A DNA stretch of 7,622 nucleotides from Methanocorpusculum sp. (GTDB taxonomy: Archaea; Halobacteriota; Methanomicrobia; Methanomicrobiales; Methanocorpusculaceae). The stretch spans positions 1 through 7,622 of the forward strand of contig DALTWG010000067.1 of the NCBI GenBank assembly GCA_029987245.1, read 5' to 3'. Numbering within the stretch: position 1 is the stretch's first letter; each line of letters opens with the position of its first letter. The position numbers and the translations under genes are program-made. A model generated the notes under the pieces. That model was not told the DNA's origin, did no database searches, and saw only the letters and a list, made by a program, of their open reading frames with translations. Positions 6,200 to 7,622 of the stretch are shown in pieces.

Positions 6200-7042
6200 A
6201 AGTTTGCACAAATGGTGGGGGTGGTAGCGCAGTTTTGCCTCGCGCAGACCGGGTGAATCCACATCGGATTCACGGTTTATCCATTTGGCTTTTCCAGAAA
6301 GTGCGCGCGCGGTTTCCAGGTTGATGATTTTATAGAGCCCGGTAAAGCTTCTATCAGCTTTTTCATAATGAACGTGCGCGACGCCAAAGGGCATGAGTTC
6401 CCATACGGCAAACGCGCGGATGGTGTTTTCGATTCTTAGCGCGATGCCTTCGCAGCCGAGTTCAAAGAAACGCGCGAAGGTTTTTTTCACCGCGCAAAGT
6501 TCTTCGGGCTTGAAGCCTTTTGTCTCAGAAACATTGCGCGCGCCCCAGTATTCAAGGAAAGAGAGGAGTTCGGGAATGTTCGTTTCGGATATCGGTTCGA
6601 TGGTATAAGTCCAGCGCGCATTGAAGCGGTTGATTTGTTTTCTGACATTCAGATATGCGCGCCCCTGCAGTTTTGCAAGGGTTTCTGTTTCATAATAGTA
6701 GTCTGCATATTCTCTGTAATCTCTTAAAGGGAGATTTGGATGCGCGGTCTGTACGTAGTCGAGGTAGGTTGTATCTGAAAAGCACAGGGGGAGGTTTCGT
6801 TCGCGCGCACGGCAAAGAACGGCTTCAAATAACGGGATGTTTACCGGTCCTATCGGTGCATATATTGAGTCGTCATTGATTAGAATGAGGTGTGTTCCGG
6901 TATCGCAAAAGGTGGCGGGATACGCATCAAGCCACGAGTAAATAGTGACAAAGGACTGTTCCGAATTGTACTGCGGATAGCGCGCAAAGTATTTGTCAAA
7001 GATGCTTTTATCTGAGAGGGTAACGGGTTTAAAATCAGGCAT
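6182..7042 (-). CDS. DUF2156 / phosphatidylglycerol lysyltransferase C-terminal domain-like protein
   Basis: This 286-residue soluble protein is a stand-alone DUF2156 (LPG synthase C-terminal, GNAT-fold) protein. It begins with the family opening FKPVTLSDKSIFDKYF (4-19) followed by SFVTIYSW (30-37). The central segment DYYYETETLAKLQGR (114-128) and KQINRF (135-140) matches the Y...L..L.G...RK.INRF family core. The C-terminus has the diagnostic WINRESDVDSPGLREAKL (254-271) and RYHP (272-275). Related domains in MprF transfer aminoacyl groups from aminoacyl-tRNA to lipids. This protein lacks the MprF membrane flippase part, so its acceptor is unknown. ATG 7042 is preferred over TTG 7051: it follows the upstream stop by one base (TGA-A-ATG), and the family usually starts here. 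It is thus an operon partner of the GNAT gene. Arg codons are rich in CGC, giving many GCGCGC sites. Confidence 0.86.
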   Translation of the reverse strand: MPDFKPVTLSDKSIFDKYFARYPQYNSEQSFVTIYSWLDAYPATFCDTGTHLILINDDSIYAPIGPVNIPLFEAVLCRARERNLPLCFSDTTYLDYVQTAHPNLPLRDYREYADYYYETETLAKLQGRAYLNVRKQINRFNARWTYTIEPISETNIPELLSFLEYWGARNVSETKGFKPEELCAVKKTFARFFELGCEGIALRIENTIRAFAVWELMPFGVAHVHYEKADRSFTGLYKIINLETARALSGKAKWINRESDVDSPGLREAKLRYHPHHLCKLWYIIP

Positions 7043-7043
7043 T

Positions 7044-7472
7044 TCAGTCAAGTTTCATGGGGGTGAAGTCTTCCATCGTTTCAAATCCCGCGCGCTTGTA
7101 AAAGCTCTCTTTATCCGGCGCGGCAATTAATCCAATCCACGAAAGACCGTGCGCGCGCCCGAGATTTTTCAGCAGATTCACGATTTTGCTGCCGATTCCA
7201 AGGTTTCTGTATTCAGGGAAAACAACTACGTCCTGTATGTAACCGTCAGATTTTCCGTCTGCAATCAGGCGCCCCATTCCGATTGCGCGCGCTTCTGCAT
7301 CGGCAGCTACAACGAAAAGAAATGTGCTGCGTATAAGCGCCGGGATTTCATTTGTGTCTGCGCCCATTTCCCACCATCCGGCCGCGCGGTAGAGTTGCAG
7401 AATTTCAGAGGATTTCCAGGTTAAAACCGGGTATATGCTGATTTCATCAGGATTCAGAGATGTATGCTGCAT
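7044..7472 (-). CDS. GNAT family N-acetyltransferase
   Basis: This 142-residue protein is of normal length for a single-domain GNAT enzyme using acetyl-CoA. The substrate-side helix LQLYRAAGWW (26-35) is typical of the fold's alpha-1/alpha-2 region. The strand GYIQDVVVFPEYR (77-89) runs into the acetyl-CoA pyrophosphate loop R89-N-L-G-I-G94 and the helix SKIVNLLKN (95-103). The C-terminal AAPDKESFYKRAGFE (117-131) is the usual motif B with a tyrosine (Y125) placed to act as general acid. The substrate is unknown; small amines or protein N-termini are both possible. ATG 7472 lies about 36 bases after a TATA-like box, so it is probably the first gene of the transcript. The next gene starts one base after its stop. 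Confidence 0.88.
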   Translation of the reverse strand: MQHTSLNPDEISIYPVLTWKSSEILQLYRAAGWWEMGADTNEIPALIRSTFLFVVAADAEARAIGMGRLIADGKSDGYIQDVVVFPEYRNLGIGSKIVNLLKNLGRAHGLSWIGLIAAPDKESFYKRAGFETMEDFTPMKLD

Positions 7473-7504
7473 ATCGTGTTTCTACATGATATTGTACGGT
7501 TGAG

Positions 7505-7512
7505 TTATAATA
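7505..7512 (-). promoter_or_regulatory. TATA-like box for the GNAT-DUF2156 operon
   Basis: The minus strand reads TATTATAA, centred about 36 bases before ATG 7472, predicting a leader of about 11 bases with no Shine-Dalgarno site. It is a good archaeal-style box by composition and by spacing shared with the other promoters here. Confidence 0.5.
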
Positions 7513-7565
7513 GGTTATTGAGTGGTGGCGGGAAAATCTGTGGTTCTGATGTGCGCGGATAAATA

Positions 7566-7582
7566 GCGCGCAGCTTGCGCGT
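7566..7582. repeat. GC-rich hairpin upstream of the GNAT operon
   Basis: CGCGC (7567-7571) and GCGCG (7577-7581) are inverted around AGCTT, which can itself close with an A-T pair; an outer G·T wobble extends the stem. It overlaps one of the GCGCGC hexamers. It may be the terminator of a gene to the right, or chance in a GCGC-rich zone. The stretch 7513-7622 holds no gene I can support; all three minus-strand frames are open to the edge, so a gene end cannot be excluded. Confidence 0.3.
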
Positions 7583-7622
7583 GAGAAATACAGTTTCCCC
7601 GCTGAACACTGGCGCAGTATGG

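Noticed and set aside
7043..7051. TTG start at 7051 for the DUF2156 gene, giving an 8-base overlap with the GNAT gene
   Set aside because: ATG 7042 lies one base after the upstream stop and matches the family's beginning better; TTG is possible but not needed.
7512..7622. Possible C-terminal end of another minus-strand gene entering from the right edge
   Set aside because: All three minus-strand frames are open for 35 or more codons, so openness carries no information, and no recognisable motif is visible.
1..7622. CRISPR array, insertion sequence or phage element
   Set aside because: No regularly spaced direct repeats, terminal inverted repeats, transposase or structural phage genes were seen.

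Overview
The window looks archaeal, most likely a methanogenic euryarchaeon. My guess is Methanomicrobiales, possibly Methanocorpusculum, but that is inference. The evidence is a tRNA-Leu gene without an encoded CCA, AT-rich TATA-like boxes repeatedly centred 36-38 bases before start codons, and short leaders that mostly lack a Shine-Dalgarno site. All genes are ordinary chromosomal coding sequence. I see no CRISPR array, insertion sequence, rRNA or replication origin.

Layout. Positions 1-1111 (minus strand) hold the N-terminal 370 residues of a Wzx-type polysaccharide flippase that runs off the left edge. A 94-base divergent intergenic region follows, with a TATA-like box for each direction. 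Positions 1206-3218 and 3291-5312 (plus strand) are two tandem paralogues of 670 and 673 residues, and they are the most interesting part of the window. Each has an N-terminal ten-helix EamA (drug/metabolite transporter) domain, an acidic linker, and a C-terminal twelve-helix region. By eye that region is two tandem six-helix units resembling GPR1/FUN34/YaaH (SatP/AceTr) acetate-succinate transporters. I know of no description of this EamA + 2x SatP-like architecture.

A convergent minus-strand block follows. Listed in its direction of transcription it contains: a GNAT acetyltransferase (7472-7044); a DUF2156 / phosphatidylglycerol lysyltransferase-C-like protein (7042-6182), one base downstream of it; tRNA-Leu(UAA) (6144-6061); a TIGR04076-type small Cys-rich protein (5992-5678); and a Spx/ArsC-type thioredoxin-fold protein (5678-5328). 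The last two are coupled by a TAATG overlap. The final 150 bases hold the GNAT promoter and a GC hairpin but no gene I can support.

Working together. The flippase and the two large membrane proteins suggest an envelope/transport neighbourhood, but no substrate can be read from the sequence. The two minus-strand pairs look like small operons, one of two GNAT-fold proteins and one of two cysteine-containing, possibly redox, proteins. The hexamer GCGCGC occurs at ten loci right of position 6300 and nowhere to the left, so the window has two compositional zones that meet near the tRNA gene.
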